NCBI GenBank assembly: GCA_016280525.1
Contig: JAEEGW010000121.1
Span: 1 to 6,387 of the forward strand
Source of the DNA: Clostridiales bacterium
Lineage (GTDB): Bacteria; Bacillota; Clostridia; Oscillospirales; CAG-272
Length of the DNA stretch: 6,387 nucleotides
Reading direction: 5' to 3'
Shown: one piece after another, positions 5,873-6,387 of the stretch
How positions within the stretch are numbered: the stretch's first letter is position 1
Layout of the letters: every line of letters starts with the position of its first letter
Notes under the pieces: model-generated
Told to the model about the DNA's origin: nothing
The model's input: the letters and a program-made list of their open reading frames with translations, nothing else
Databases searched by the model: none
Made by a program: the position numbers and the translations under genes

Positions 5873-6387
5873 TCAGATCAAAAAGCTTAAAAATCCGAGC
5901 GCGCCCTGAACTATAAGCGTTACTATCGCGCCGGCTATCAGTACGCCGCCGATGATCGATATCATGGCGTTTCTGAATCTCATTCCGGTCAGCGCCGCAA
6001 CGAGCGCTCCCGTCCACGCGCCGGTCATAGGCAGCGGTATGGCGACGAATATCATAAGTCCGAAAGTCTCAAACCTCTGCACCTTGGGCGTGTTTTTCTC
6101 GGCTTTCTTTTCAAGCCAGAGCCCGAGTTTTTTCAGATGCTTCGTCTTTTTGCACCAGCCGATCGCTCTTTCAACGAAAAGAAGTATTATCGGCACGGGC
6201 AGAAGATTGCCTAAAACGGACAGGATATAGCACCAGTACCACGGTATTTTAAACGCAAGAGAGCCTACGGGTATCGAGCCGCGAAGCTCTACAACAGGCA
6301 GCGCGGAAATAAAGAAAGTCACTATATATTTGACCCAGTCGGCAGCGCCGCCGAACGTCCTTGCAAAAAAATCAGCTATCAAAGCAA
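5873..6387 (-). CDS. Small multidrug export family (COG2426) membrane protein, 5' end uncertain
   Basis: The visible frame gives at least 169 residues from a TTG codon at 6382-6380. The frame stays open through GCT to the right edge, so an ATG upstream outside the window is possible. Hydrophobic segments lie at about 15-35, 48-71, 105-132 and 138-168. Between them is a basic, helical cytoplasmic-like stretch (KKTKHLKKLGLWLEKKAEKN at 78-97). The motifs ELRGSIPVG (32-40) and IPLPMTGAWTGALVA (115-129) mark the family known as 'putative small multidrug export protein' (COG2426 / Pfam Sm_multidrug_ex). The name is historical: transport of drugs has not been well shown, and distant kinship to DedA/VTT membrane proteins has been suggested. 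It ends at TGA (5875-5873), just before the SAM riboswitch. Whether it shares a transcript with metK cannot be seen. Confidence 0.88.
   Translation of the reverse strand, partial: ALIADFFARTFGGAADWVKYIVTFFISALPVVELRGSIPVGSLAFKIPWYWCYILSVLGNLLPVPIILLFVERAIGWCKKTKHLKKLGLWLEKKAEKNTPKVQRFETFGLMIFVAIPLPMTGAWTGALVAALTGMRFRNAMISIIGGVLIAGAIVTLIVQGALGFLSFLI

Noticed and set aside
5910..5915. TATAGT as a -10 box for the metK transcript
   Set aside because: It matches five of six bases of the -10 consensus, but the region 16-18 bases upstream has no -35-like hexamer and there is no extended -10 TG. It is mentioned in the findings but not annotated.
5811..6017. 68-codon minus-strand frame overlapping the 3' end of the membrane protein gene and the riboswitch
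   Set aside because: It is out of frame with the well-supported COG2426 gene, and its last part runs through the S-box aptamer, which is an RNA structure. There is no motif.

Overview
The window suggests a Gram-positive anaerobe of the class Clostridia (Bacillota), probably a gut or rumen, fibre-associated lineage. The reasons are the metK-recD2-comF gene order, an S-box (SAM-I) riboswitch ahead of metK, strong GGAGG-type ribosome sites, and a secreted protein carrying a type I dockerin. No species can be named from this sequence.

Every supported gene lies on the minus strand, so the order of transcription runs from the right edge to the left. At the right edge is a small polytopic membrane protein of the COG2426 / 'small multidrug export' family (5873-6387), whose 5' end may lie outside the window. 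Just after its stop comes a SAM-I riboswitch (5781-5865) with an attenuator-type expression platform (terminator hairpin 5738-5765). It controls metK (S-adenosylmethionine synthetase, 4544-5719). metK overlaps recD2 (SF1B 5'-3' helicase, 2334-4547) by 4 bases in an ATGA junction. recD2 overlaps comF (phosphoribosyltransferase-like competence protein, 1624-2334) by one base in a TAATG junction. Thirty bases after comF begins a long secreted protein (1593 to the left edge, 531 codons visible, no stop): signal peptide, N-terminal dockerin, acidic linker, lamin-tail-like domain, chitobiase C-terminal-like domain, then the start of a CotH-kinase-like domain. This last gene is open at its 3' end.

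Functionally, metK-recD2-comF is a housekeeping set (SAM supply, DNA recombination/repair, DNA uptake or processing) that appears tightly co-translated. Because I see no terminator inside it, the SAM riboswitch could set expression of the helicase and comF as well as metK. The dockerin-CotH gene is different in kind: it is an extracellular, probably cell-surface or cellulosome-type protein. It could be the tail of the operon or be driven by a weak candidate promoter overlapping the comF stop codon. No tRNA, rRNA, CRISPR array, insertion sequence or attachment site is visible. I found no clearly new system. The most interesting points are the dockerin-CotH architecture with its two near-identical dockerin recognition segments, and the reach of the SAM riboswitch over recombination genes.
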